Shown here piece after piece: positions 47,810 through 55,726 of a DNA stretch of 64,000 bases. A model generated the notes under the pieces. The model had not been told where the DNA came from. It saw nothing but the letters and a program-made list of their open reading frames with translations, and did not search any database. Each line of letters begins with the position of its first letter. Position 1 is the first letter of the stretch. The stretch covers positions 2,666,001 to 2,730,000 of the forward strand of contig OZ246890.1 in the NCBI GenBank assembly GCA_965231815.1. The letters run 5' to 3'. Made by a program: the position numbers and the translations under genes. Source of the stretch: JAPPFW01 sp965231815. Its GTDB lineage: Bacteria > Actinomycetota > Acidimicrobiia > Spongiisociales > Spongiisociaceae.

Positions 47810-50388
47810 CGGGCAACCGGTTGGTGAACAGCCATCGGAAGCCGGTTCCGCCATTGGCCGTCCACCTCGTGCAACGCAGTTGCCACCGCCCCGGCCGTGG
47901 GAACCAACCCGATCTCCCCGACACCCTTAATGCCGTACGGGGCGCGTGGTTGGGGAACCTCGACCAGGATCACATCAACCGGGGGCATGTCCTTGGGACG
48001 GATTATCCCGAGGCTGCGCAAGGTCATGTTGGTGGGTCGGCCTTGGTCATCGGCGGGAAACTCCTCGGTGAGGGCATATCCCAAACCCATGTGAACGGAA
48101 CCCTCGATCTGGCCTTCACAAAGTACGGGATGCATGGCCCGACCCACGTCGTGAGCCGCTACCACCCGTTCGATCCGGCCCGTCCTCGGATCGGCTATCA
48201 CCAGTTGAGCGGCGTAGCCGAACGCCGAATGGATGGTCGGGTTCGGCAGACCTTCTTTCAGAGAGTTTGTCCAATCAACCCGGTATTCCCCGTGGTAATC
48301 GACCTCAGGTAGCCGGCCTCCCTCATCAGCCGCCCGGCACGCAGCCTGGACCGCGCCGGCGCCCATCAGGGTCCCTCTCGATCCGGTAGTCTGCCCCGCC
48401 CCGAGCTCACGGCTGGTGTCGACGATAACCCGGATCGACTCGGGATCGATCCCCAGTTCCTCCGCCGCTACCTGCTGGGCCACGGTGTGGATACCCTGGC
48501 CCATCTCCGTCCAGCAGTGGCGCACTTCCAGAGCACCGTCGCGGGTGAAGCGGACCACGGCGCGGGCCACCTCTTTGAAACCGTTGCCTAGGCCGCTGTT
48601 CTTGAGGCCGAGACCGACCCCCACCGCCTTACCGGCGGCCTTGGCGGCGTCGTAGTGGGGTTTGACCGCGTTGAGAGACTCGCGGGCGCCCCGACACCCA
48701 TCATCCATGATCTGCCCCGGACCCCACACCACGCCCGGATCGATGACGTTGCGGTTGCGCATCTCCCATCCTGAGATTCCTACCTGTTCGGCGAGCCGAT
48801 CGATGACTCCCTCCATGGCGAACTGGGCCTGGTTGGCCCCGAATCCCCGGAAAGCTCCACAAACCGGGTTGTTGGTCCGGGCGGCCACCGACCTCACATC
48901 AATGTTCGGAACCACGTAAGGACCGCTGGCATGGCCGGCCGCCCGCTCCAGAACCTTCATACCGACCGAGGCGTAGGGACCGGAATCACCCAGCATGCGC
49001 GCCTTGAGCGCGGTCAGCTTGCCGTTCTGATCACAGGCCGCCCACAACTCGATGTGGATCGGGTGGCGTTTCGAATGGATGCGGAGTGATTCCTCCCTCG
49101 ACAGCGTGCACTTGACCGGGCGGCCCAGGAGGTAAGCGGCGAGGGCGGTTTGTGCCTGGTTGGCCATGTCCTCCTTGCCGCCGAAGGCGCCTCCATTGGA
49201 TACCAACTCGACGGTGATCCGGGAGGGGTCGATCCCGAGAACCGATGCCACCTGGTCGCGGTCGTCCCATACCCCTTGGCCGCCGGAGTAGAGCATCATC
49301 CTCCCGCCGCCCACCGGAACCACCAAGGTTGACTCCGGCTCCAGAAACGCATGCTCCACCCGCTGGGTTATGAAGGTCTCATGCACCTGGTAAGGCGAGG
49401 CGGCGTATGCGGACACGAAATCACCGCGCTCGTACTCGGAGACGGAGAGAACGTTGCCCTCCAGTCCCCAGACCGCGTTCTCCGAAGTTGCTACCGCCAC
49501 GGCCGGATCGGTAAACGGCTTGAGGACCCGGTAGTCGACTCTGATCGCCTCGGTCGCCTCCCGCGCGGTCAGCCGATCCTCGGCCACAACCACCGCCAGC
49601 ACGTCTCCGTAATAGGAGGTCCGGCCACCTTCGGGAATCATCACGGGCCAATCCTTGTGGATCAGGCCGACTTTGAGGTCACCGGGTACGTCGGCGGCCG
49701 TGAAAACGGCATGGACACCCGGGATGGCTTCGGCGGCGGCGGTGTCGATGCTCAGTACATCCGCTCGGGCATGATCGGTCATGCGGAGAGCGGCATGGAG
49801 GATACCGTCGAAGCGGATGTCGTCTATATAGGGGCGGTCCCCGAGAGCCAGTTCGCGAGCCTCGTACTTGATGCCCGACTTTCCGATCCCTCCGGAAGTC
49901 TCGATCGGAGGTATCTCCCCGGAAGACAGCAGATCGATGGCGTCGAATATCTTCGTGTAACCGGTGCAGCGGCAAAGATGCGCTCCCAACCTACCGGCCG
50001 TCACCCGCCTGGTCAGCCGGGAACCCTTCTGATCGATCAACGCTTTGGCACGGACCAGGATGCCCGGAGTGCAGAAACCACACTGCAACGCACCGGTTAC
50101 CGCGAACGCCGAAGCGAGGCGGTCCCGCTCTACGGGGTCGAACCCTTCCAGGGTTACGACTTCCTTTCCGGCTACCTTCTCCAGCGCCAGGACGCATGCC
50201 ACGAAGGCCCTGCCGTTGACCAGCACCGTGCAGCAGCCGCATTGGCCGGACGGAGAGCACCCGTCCTTGGCCGACGTGATATCAAGCTCCTCACGCAGGG
50301 CTGCAAGCAGGTGGGGATGGTCGGCCCGTACCGAAACATCCCGTCCGTTTAGTCTGAAGTCGATCGTTCTTTCAGCGATCAAGGTCAT
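47806..50388 (-). CDS. XdhD-like molybdenum hydroxylase (fused 2Fe-2S and molybdopterin subunits)
   Basis: A xanthine-dehydrogenase-family hydroxylase of 860 residues oxidising purines or other N-heterocycles. Residues 1-160 are the iron-sulphur part: CSPSGQCGCC (first cluster) and GALQCGFCTPG with LCRCTGYTKI (second). The rest is the molybdopterin part: PYIDDIRFDGILHAALRMTDHA, YYGDVLAVVVAEDR, GGQGVWDDRDQVA, GGAFGGKEDMANQ, GAFRGFGANQAQFAMEG, EMGQGIHTVAQQVAAEEL and GVGEIGLVP. The fused order matches E. coli XdhD, a predicted selenium-dependent hydroxylase. ATG 50388 follows GGAGGG; the longer frame to 50790 is antisense to other genes. No FAD subunit is adjacent. Confidence 0.9.
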   Translation of the reverse strand: MTLIAERTIDFRLNGRDVSVRADHPHLLAALREELDITSAKDGCSPSGQCGCCTVLVNGRAFVACVLALEKVAGKEVVTLEGFDPVERDRLASAFAVTGALQCGFCTPGILVRAKALIDQKGSRLTRRVTAGRLGAHLCRCTGYTKIFDAIDLLSSGEIPPIETSGGIGKSGIKYEARELALGDRPYIDDIRFDGILHAALRMTDHARADVLSIDTAAAEAIPGVHAVFTAADVPGDLKVGLIHKDWPVMIPEGGRTSYYGDVLAVVVAEDRLTAREATEAIRVDYRVLKPFTDPAVAVATSENAVWGLEGNVLSVSEYERGDFVSAYAASPYQVHETFITQRVEHAFLEPESTLVVPVGGGRMMLYSGGQGVWDDRDQVASVLGIDPSRITVELVSNGGAFGGKEDMANQAQTALAAYLLGRPVKCTLSREESLRIHSKRHPIHIELWAACDQNGKLTALKARMLGDSGPYASVGMKVLERAAGHASGPYVVPNIDVRSVAARTNNPVCGAFRGFGANQAQFAMEGVIDRLAEQVGISGWEMRNRNVIDPGVVWGPGQIMDDGCRGARESLNAVKPHYDAAKAAGKAVGVGLGLKNSGLGNGFKEVARAVVRFTRDGALEVRHCWTEMGQGIHTVAQQVAAEELGIDPESIRVIVDTSRELGAGQTTGSRGTLMGAGAVQAACRAADEGGRLPEVDYHGEYRVDWTNSLKEGLPNPTIHSAFGYAAQLVIADPRTGRIERVVAAHDVGRAMHPVLCEGQIEGSVHMGLGYALTEEFPADDQGRPTNMTLRSLGIIRPKDMPPVDVILVEVPQPRAPYGIKGVGEIGLVPTAGAVATALHEVDGQWRNRLPMAVHQPVAR

Positions 50389-50548
50389 GATGCGCCCTCC
50401 AACCGCATAGACCGGTAGACACCCCAAGGCAAGCCGAGTCGCCTCGCCGGTGCTTTTACATTCTGTTAAGCATAGTCTATAGAGACGCTTGGTTCCTCCA
50501 AATCCATTCCGGAGGTTTACCCTTGGCCGACCAGACGAAGGAGCATGG

Positions 50549-50779
50549 TTGTTGGTCCGCGCCGAATTCACCGTGGAACCGTTCGAGGAGGGGAACCCCG
50601 GTCCCCATGTCGAGGCAGCCATCAAGGCTCTAGCCCCCATGGAGTCGGACATCGGACCCTTTGGCACCGCGGTGGAGGGTTCGCTTGACCATGTGTTGAC
50701 GGCGGTCGCCGGAGGCATCCGGGCGGCGATGGAGGCGGGAGCAACCCGGGTGTCCGTCAGCATGGTCGTAACCCCGTGA
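50549..50779 (+). CDS. MTH1187/YkoF-like (thiamine-binding) family protein
   Basis: A 76-residue ferredoxin-fold protein: VRAEFTVEPFEEGNPGPHVEAAIKAL, then IGPFGTAVEGSLDHVLTAVAGGIRAAMEAGATRVSVSMVVTP. The T-VEG--D-V and ATRVS-S segments match the MTH1187 family (thiamine or small-molecule binding, formerly DUF77). TTG 50549 has AAGGAG 5 nt upstream; a longer frame starts at 50489 without homology. It overlaps the next gene by 4 bp (GTGA) and is divergent from the XdhD-like gene. Confidence 0.72.
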   Translation: MLVRAEFTVEPFEEGNPGPHVEAAIKALAPMESDIGPFGTAVEGSLDHVLTAVAGGIRAAMEAGATRVSVSMVVTP

Positions 50780-51147
50780 CAGAAGAACATCCTCTGATCG
50801 AGGCGATACGGCCATTGGTGAAGGCTGTCGGGGCGGAGATCGTGGCGCCCGGTGAGACGAACGGTTACTGCATTCCGCTGGAATGGGAGGGGGAGATTCT
50901 GGCCGTCGTCAAGATTCTCTCACTCCACGATGTGCTCGACCGCATGGTTGCTCAGGTTGAAAGCGAGTTGGGCGGTAACCTGGCCAACCTCGGGAGGGTG
51001 CATAAGCAGGTAGCGGTAAGGCTGCTGGACGAGCGAGGAGCTTTCCGGTTGCGGAAGTCGATCAACGAGGTGGCGGACCAGATGGGGGTGAGCCGCATAA
51101 CCATCTACAACTACCTGAACTCGATCCGGGACAGGTCCGTACCTTGA
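50776..51147 (+). CDS. YheO/DauR-type transcriptional regulator (PAS-like plus HTH)
   Basis: A 123-residue putative DNA-binding regulator. The N-terminal ~85 residues (EAIRPLVKAVGAEIVAPGETNGYCIPLEWEGEILAVVKI) resemble the PAS-like sensor of YheO-type proteins, and the C-terminus KSINEVADQMGVSRITIYNYLNSIR is a clear helix-turn-helix. GTG start overlaps the previous stop; its own stop overlaps the TTG of the cytochrome gene. Because it is divergent from the molybdenum hydroxylase cluster, control of that cluster is a reasonable guess. Confidence 0.68.
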   Translation: MTEEHPLIEAIRPLVKAVGAEIVAPGETNGYCIPLEWEGEILAVVKILSLHDVLDRMVAQVESELGGNLANLGRVHKQVAVRLLDERGAFRLRKSINEVADQMGVSRITIYNYLNSIRDRSVP

Positions 51148-51467
51148 ACAAACGTCTGGTCGGCTCGTTCCTGATAATCGTCCTGGCAGTTCTTCTGAAT
51201 GCCTGCGGGGGTCGGGGAGTGGCGCAGGACGCCACCGGCCAGGAGATATACGTCCAGGTATGCGCCCGGTGTCACGGCAGTGATCTGACCGGAGGTACCG
51301 GGGTTGCGCTGGTGGGCGACGACGCCCGCTCGTTCGATAAACCAGAACGCTACTTCGTGCAGTCGATTAGCGCCGGAGTGGGCAGGATGCCGTCCTTCAG
51401 AGGGACCCTCACCGAGGACCAGATACTGAGGGTAACCCGTTACATCTTCGAACAGCAGGGTAGGTGA
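51144..51467 (+). CDS. cytochrome c lipoprotein
   Basis: A 107-residue single-haem class I cytochrome c. A signal peptide with lipobox LLNAC (Cys ~21) predicts a membrane-anchored extracytoplasmic protein. Haem is attached at CARCH (residues 40-44), and MPSFRGTLTEDQILRVTRYI supplies the Met axial ligand. TTG start overlaps the regulator stop (TTGA). It may carry electrons for the hydroxylase/YgfK-like redox module encoded divergently, though the cellular sides differ. Confidence 0.82.
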   Translation: MNKRLVGSFLIIVLAVLLNACGGRGVAQDATGQEIYVQVCARCHGSDLTGGTGVALVGDDARSFDKPERYFVQSISAGVGRMPSFRGTLTEDQILRVTRYIFEQQGR

Positions 51468-51550
51468 CCAGGACCTCGGCGACGGTTGGCGGTTGTTGAT
51501 AGTAGCTACGCAGGCCGGCAAACTGCCTGGTAGATACTCTGTGTACAGGG

Positions 51551-51589
51551 CGAGAACCCCTTGTGCGGACTTTTTGAGCACTCTCCTAC
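51551..51589. repeat. MITE partial copy E (one end), overlapping the lacI stop codon
   Basis: CGAGAACCCCTTGTGCGGAC ... TTGAGCACTCTCCTAC matches one terminus of the MITE family (GAACCCC ... TCAGCACTCTCCTAG in copy A). The terminal CTA of the repeat, read on the reverse strand as TAG, is the stop codon of the LacI-type gene at 51586-51588. The opposite end is not present. Confidence 0.7.
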
Positions 51590-52686
51590 GCAGGGCGGGT
51601 CGAGCCTCGGACCACGAGTTCCCCTTCGAGAAGGCGAACGGTTGCCTCGCCGGCGGGATCTTCGATGCGCGCGGCCAGCATATCCAGCGCCACCGCGACC
51701 ATCTTGTCGACCGGTTGCCGAACCGTGGTCAGAGAATAGGTAGGCCACGACGCAGGTCTGAGGTCGTCGAAGCCGACTACGGAAAGGTCACCGGGAACGC
51801 TCAAGCCGAGTTGGTAGCGAGCGGCATCCATGGCGCCCAAGGCCAGATTGTCATCGGCGCAGAAAACCGCGTCAACTCCCGGCTGCCGAGCGGCCAATTC
51901 ACGCATGGCGCGCACTCCGCTCTCGTACGAGTACGCATCGGTGTTCACGACGGTGGGCTTCCTGCCGGCATTCCGGAATCCGTCTCTATACCCCGAAAGT
52001 CTCGGCGCCGAGGTCGGGACGTTCTCCGCGCCGATGTAGCCCGGATTGCGTGTGTCGAGGTTGATAAGGTGTTGAGCGACGGTCAGGCCGGCAGCGTAAT
52101 TGTTGCAGGCAACACCGGATCCGACGGCCTCGGGATCGAAGGCGCCCCAGGCGACGATGGGTGTCCCGATCCGCCGGCAATCGTCGATCAAGGGCAGCGA
52201 CAGGGCCGTCGATGTTACGAGAAGCCCGTCTACCTGAAACTGGAGTACCAACGCTAGGGCCTCGGCAACCGATTCGGGATCGGACGTGTTGAAAACCAGG
52301 CCTTGGAGGCCGTGCCGGCGGAGTTCGATCGTTACCGCGCGCAGGTACCAAAGGTAGAGGGGATTCTGGAAGTCGCCGACCAGAATACCGACCATGCCTG
52401 TCTTCTGTTTGGCGAGGCTTCGAGCCAGGATATTCGGCCGGTAGCCCAGTTGCGCAGCCGCTTCGAACACCCGGCGGCGAGCCTCCGGTGAGGCGCTGGC
52501 GCCCGGTGTGAAAGTCCGAGAAACGGTCGACTTGGAGACCCCCGCGAGGGCAGCCACCTCGCGGCTGGTAACCCGGCCGGCCGGACGCCGGTTCTCCGAG
52601 CCTCTTTCTGCATCTCGCGACGATACGCCCGATCGAGCGCCGGCATCGGGCTTCTCTTCGATCGTCACCTCAGGCGTTCCAGACAA
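51586..52686 (-). CDS. LacI family transcriptional repressor
   Basis: A 366-residue LacI/GalR regulator. After a ~38-residue polar N-terminal extension, the HTH VTSREVAALAGVSKSTVSRTF (~39-60) and hinge helix RRRVFEAAAQLGYRPNILARSL are followed by a periplasmic-binding-protein-like effector domain (VGILVGDFQNPLYLWYLRAV, AVFCADDNLALGAMDAARYQLGLSVPGDLSVVGFDD). It starts (TTG 52686; GTG 52668 is an alternative) 17 bp inside the end of the DppF gene and is the last gene of transporter operon 2. The twin TTGCAACCGGTTGCAA palindromes at that operon's promoter are its likely operators, giving negative autoregulation. Confidence 0.88.
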   Translation of the reverse strand: MSGTPEVTIEEKPDAGARSGVSSRDAERGSENRRPAGRVTSREVAALAGVSKSTVSRTFTPGASASPEARRRVFEAAAQLGYRPNILARSLAKQKTGMVGILVGDFQNPLYLWYLRAVTIELRRHGLQGLVFNTSDPESVAEALALVLQFQVDGLLVTSTALSLPLIDDCRRIGTPIVAWGAFDPEAVGSGVACNNYAAGLTVAQHLINLDTRNPGYIGAENVPTSAPRLSGYRDGFRNAGRKPTVVNTDAYSYESGVRAMRELAARQPGVDAVFCADDNLALGAMDAARYQLGLSVPGDLSVVGFDDLRPASWPTYSLTTVRQPVDKMVAVALDMLAARIEDPAGEATVRLLEGELVVRGSTRPA

Positions 52687-53689
52687 CAGGTCGGGATTCT
52701 GCGAAATGGCAAGCCACCGGGTGGCCTACGGGATGGGAGTCGAGCGCCGGCTCCACCTCCGCACAGACATCCTGGGCGTGCCGGCATCTTGTCCGGAACC
52801 GGCATCCTGACGGAGGGTCCGCCGGGCTGGGTACGTCGCCTTCAAGCTTGATCCGTTCCCGGTGGGACTTCTTCGATCTCGGTGTAGGAACCGGTACTGC
52901 GGACAGGAGCGCTTGGGTGTAAGGATGACCCGGACTGTCGAAGATCCGGTCGGTGGCGCCGGTCTCGACGACCCGTCCGAGGTACATGACAACAACCTGG
53001 TCGCATATGTGGCGCACCACTGAAAGGTCATGGGAGATAAACAAGTAGGTGAGGCCGTCGTCACGCTGGATATCTCGTAAGAGATTAAGGATCTGGGCTT
53101 GGATCGAAACATCGAGCGCCGACACCGGCTCGTCACAGATAATGAGTTCCGGCCTGACTGCAAGTGCCCGAGCGATCCCGATGCGCTGCCTTTGCCCACC
53201 GGAGAACTGGTGTGGATACCGAACCGAGTCGGTCGGATCGAGCCCTACCCTTTCAAGCAACTGGTGAACCCTGGCCCTCCACCCGGACCGAGGTTCGATC
53301 TCGGGGAACACCTTCCAGGATTCGCTAATGATATCGAACACGCTCATACGTGGATTCAGGGATGCATACGGATCCTGGAATATTATCTGGATCTGCTTGC
53401 GCGCTCGACGCATCTCCGCTGGTGTGAGCGAGAACAGATCCTCACCCTTGTAGAGCGCCGTACCCGACGTAGGCTCGATCAGCCGCAAGAGCGTCTCGGC
53501 TACCGTCGTCTTGCCACAACCGGACTCGCCGACCAGCCCGACGGTTTCACCGCGACGGAGAGTCAAGTCAACTCCGTCAACGGCCCGGACCACCCCGCGC
53601 CGACTGAACGTCCCGAGACCGCTCCGGTAATGCTTGGTGAGGCCTTTCACCACGAGGAGCGGTTCACCGTAATCAACCACGCGGTTCAT
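52670..53689 (-). CDS. ABC transporter ATP-binding protein, DppF type (system 2)
   Basis: A 339-residue ATPase: Walker A GESGCGKTT, Q-loop IIFQDPYASLNPRMSVF, signature FSGGQRQRIGIARAL, Walker B LIICDEPVSALDVS, H-loop YLFISHDLSVVRHI, and Opp/Dpp C-terminus PPSGCRFRTRCRHAQDVC. ATG 53689 with GGAGGT upstream; it overlaps the DppD gene by 17 bp. A much longer frame to 53884 has no supporting homology. Works with the DppD protein at 53673-54692. Confidence 0.92.
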   Translation of the reverse strand: MNRVVDYGEPLLVVKGLTKHYRSGLGTFSRRGVVRAVDGVDLTLRRGETVGLVGESGCGKTTVAETLLRLIEPTSGTALYKGEDLFSLTPAEMRRARKQIQIIFQDPYASLNPRMSVFDIISESWKVFPEIEPRSGWRARVHQLLERVGLDPTDSVRYPHQFSGGQRQRIGIARALAVRPELIICDEPVSALDVSIQAQILNLLRDIQRDDGLTYLFISHDLSVVRHICDQVVVMYLGRVVETGATDRIFDSPGHPYTQALLSAVPVPTPRSKKSHRERIKLEGDVPSPADPPSGCRFRTRCRHAQDVCAEVEPALDSHPVGHPVACHFAESRPVVWNA

Positions 53690-54692
53690 CGAGTACCTCC
53701 ATTGCAAAGTGGCAGGCGCTGAACCGGTCTTCAAAGACCTCGACGGCTTGCAGACGAGGCGCCTCCACGGTGCACCGGTCACGACGCCACCTGCACCGCG
53801 GCTCGAACGGACAACCGGCAGGGATACTGGTGGGCACCGGCGGCGACCCCGGTATGGGTGACAGCCGTGCTTGGCCACCCGCAACGGAAGGCATCGAGCC
53901 TATGAGTCCTCGCGTGTAGGGGTGTCCGGGTACCTCTAGCAGGTCCTCCATCGACCCGGTCTCGACGACCTCCCCCGCATACATAACCAGCACCCGGTCC
54001 GCCACTTCCGAGATAACTCCCAGGTCATGGGTGATCAGTACGACAGCCATGCCGGACTCCTCTTTGAGGTCTGCAAGGAGTTCCATTATCTGGCTCTGCA
54101 CGGTGACATCAAGGGCGGTGGTCGGCTCATCGGCGATGAGTATCTCCGGGTCGAGCGCAAGCGCGGTGGCGATCATGACTCGTTGGCGCATACCGCCCGA
54201 GAATTGATGGGGGTAATCGCGGATTCGTTTGGCGGCCGACGGTATCCCGACCCGATCCATCAGCCCGACGGCCAGCTTGCGCGCCTCCTTGCGCGAGGCG
54301 CCACGACGCACCCTGTACATCTCACCTATCTGGTATCCAACCGTCAACGACGGGTTGAGCGAGGTTAGGGCGTCCTGGAAGATCATCGCTATGCCCTCAC
54401 CTCGAATGTCACGTACCGTCTTGGAATCGGCAGTCAGGAGATCATGGTCCCGGAAGCGAAGTTTCTTGGCGGACGTCCGGCCTGGCGGCTGCGGCACCTG
54501 CCTCATTACCGCCTGCATGGTCACGCTCTTGCCTGAACCGGATTCACCGAGGATTCCCAGAGTTTCGCCTGCCTGAACCTCGAATGACACGCCCCTTACC
54601 GCGCGTAGCGGTCCGGTCACGGTATCGAACGTAACTCGCAAGTCCTCCACTACCAAGAGAGGTTCGGGAGCCGCGGATGGCGCCGGGATCAT
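53673..54692 (-). CDS. ABC transporter ATP-binding protein, DppD type (system 2)
   Basis: A 339-residue ATPase: Walker A GESGSGKS, Q-loop MIFQDALTSLNPSLTVG, signature FSGGMRQRVMIATAL, Walker B ILIADEPTTALDVT, H-loop VVLITHDLGVI, C-terminal cysteine segment PAGCPFEPRCRWRRDRC. ATG overlaps the DppC stop by 4 bp (ATGA). Full-length and apparently intact. Confidence 0.92.
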   Translation of the reverse strand: MIPAPSAAPEPLLVVEDLRVTFDTVTGPLRAVRGVSFEVQAGETLGILGESGSGKSVTMQAVMRQVPQPPGRTSAKKLRFRDHDLLTADSKTVRDIRGEGIAMIFQDALTSLNPSLTVGYQIGEMYRVRRGASRKEARKLAVGLMDRVGIPSAAKRIRDYPHQFSGGMRQRVMIATALALDPEILIADEPTTALDVTVQSQIMELLADLKEESGMAVVLITHDLGVISEVADRVLVMYAGEVVETGSMEDLLEVPGHPYTRGLIGSMPSVAGGQARLSPIPGSPPVPTSIPAGCPFEPRCRWRRDRCTVEAPRLQAVEVFEDRFSACHFAMEVLDEPRG

Positions 54693-55726
54693 TCCGGACC
54701 ACCGGGTATTGCGGTCTCAACCCCACCTGTCCCTCGCTCGGCTAGGAGAGCCTTGGCTCGTAAGAGGCGACGTTGCGGCTTTGCCGAAGGCGTTAGCAGT
54801 CGCCATCGCTGCACCGGATCGGTGACGGTCCGGACCCAGTTTGCAAGGAGATTCAAGCTAAGGGCGGTCAGCAGGATCGCGAGGCCGGGGAAAGTCACCA
54901 GCCACCAAGCCTGCTGTAGCCATTCACGACCGTTGGCGATCATCAAACCCCACGAGGGATTGGGAGGCTGGATTCCGAATCCCAGGAAGCTGAGGGAAGC
55001 TTCGGAAAGAATCAGAAATGCAACCTCGAGTGTTGCCAGCACCAATAAAGGGGACAGGGTGTTGGGCAGAATATGGCGGAACATGACCCGGCCGCTGCGA
55101 TTCCCGAGTGCGCGAGCGGCCTTGACGAAGTCCAATTCCCGATAGCTGAGGGTAAGTCCTCTGGTCATGCGCGCGTAGACCATCCATCGCAGCAGGGTGA
55201 ACACGATGATCAGGTTGAAGAACCCCGCGCCGGTCAGGAAGAGGATGAAGAGGGCGACCAGCAATGACGGCAAGGCCAGCATCCCGTCGACGAGGCGCAT
55301 GATGGCGTCCTCGACAAACCCGCGCCGGTAGCCCGCCACCAGCCCGAGGCTGACACCGATAACTCCTGAAACCACGGCGCCGAGTACACCAACCGACAGC
55401 GATACCCGGGCTCCGAAGATGACCCGGCTCAGCATGTCCCTGCCCAACTCGTCGGTGCCGAGTAGGTGGATGAACCCACCTCCCGCGTCAGCGGAGAGCG
55501 GAGGCGCCAATCGACCTCGCAGGTTCTGCTTTATCGGGTCGTAAGGAGCGACCAAGTCGGCAAAGACAGCCGAAACAACCAAGAGGACGAGATACACAGC
55601 AGCAAGTAACGGAACCGGGTCGCGGGCTAGCGCCGCGATATAGGTCCACTTGGAAAGCCGCTCGGACCGGTCGGGTGGCGAAGGGTTCTCCGGCGAGTGT
55701 TCATTGGTCCGGATCTCCTCTGTCAT
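54689..55726 (-). CDS. ABC transporter permease, DppC type (system 2)
   Basis: A 345-residue inner-membrane permease. After a polar N-terminal ~30 residues come the first helix (LLAAVYLVLLVVSAVFADLV), the hallmark LLGTDELGRDMLSRVIFGARVSL, LPSLLVALFILFL and EAA loop ELDFVKAARALGNRSGRVMFRHILPN, then EASLSFLGFGIQPPNPSWG. ATG 55726 overlaps the true DppB stop by 4 bp (ATGA). Because of the frameshift in DppB, it also appears as the tail of one 667-codon open frame, which I regard as artefactual. Confidence 0.88.
   Translation of the reverse strand: MTEEIRTNEHSPENPSPPDRSERLSKWTYIAALARDPVPLLAAVYLVLLVVSAVFADLVAPYDPIKQNLRGRLAPPLSADAGGGFIHLLGTDELGRDMLSRVIFGARVSLSVGVLGAVVSGVIGVSLGLVAGYRRGFVEDAIMRLVDGMLALPSLLVALFILFLTGAGFFNLIIVFTLLRWMVYARMTRGLTLSYRELDFVKAARALGNRSGRVMFRHILPNTLSPLLVLATLEVAFLILSEASLSFLGFGIQPPNPSWGLMIANGREWLQQAWWLVTFPGLAILLTALSLNLLANWVRTVTDPVQRWRLLTPSAKPQRRLLRAKALLAERGTGGVETAIPGGPE

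Noticed and set aside
47811..47822. A GCAACCGGTTGG sequence resembling the LacI-type operator
   Set aside because: It lies inside coding sequence near the XdhD/SsnA overlap and lacks one half-site, so it is probably chance.
50389..50790. Upstream extension of the XdhD-like frame (994 codons)
   Set aside because: The extension is antisense to the MTH1187-like gene and unrelated to the family; ATG 50388 follows GGAGGG and begins the 2Fe-2S domain.
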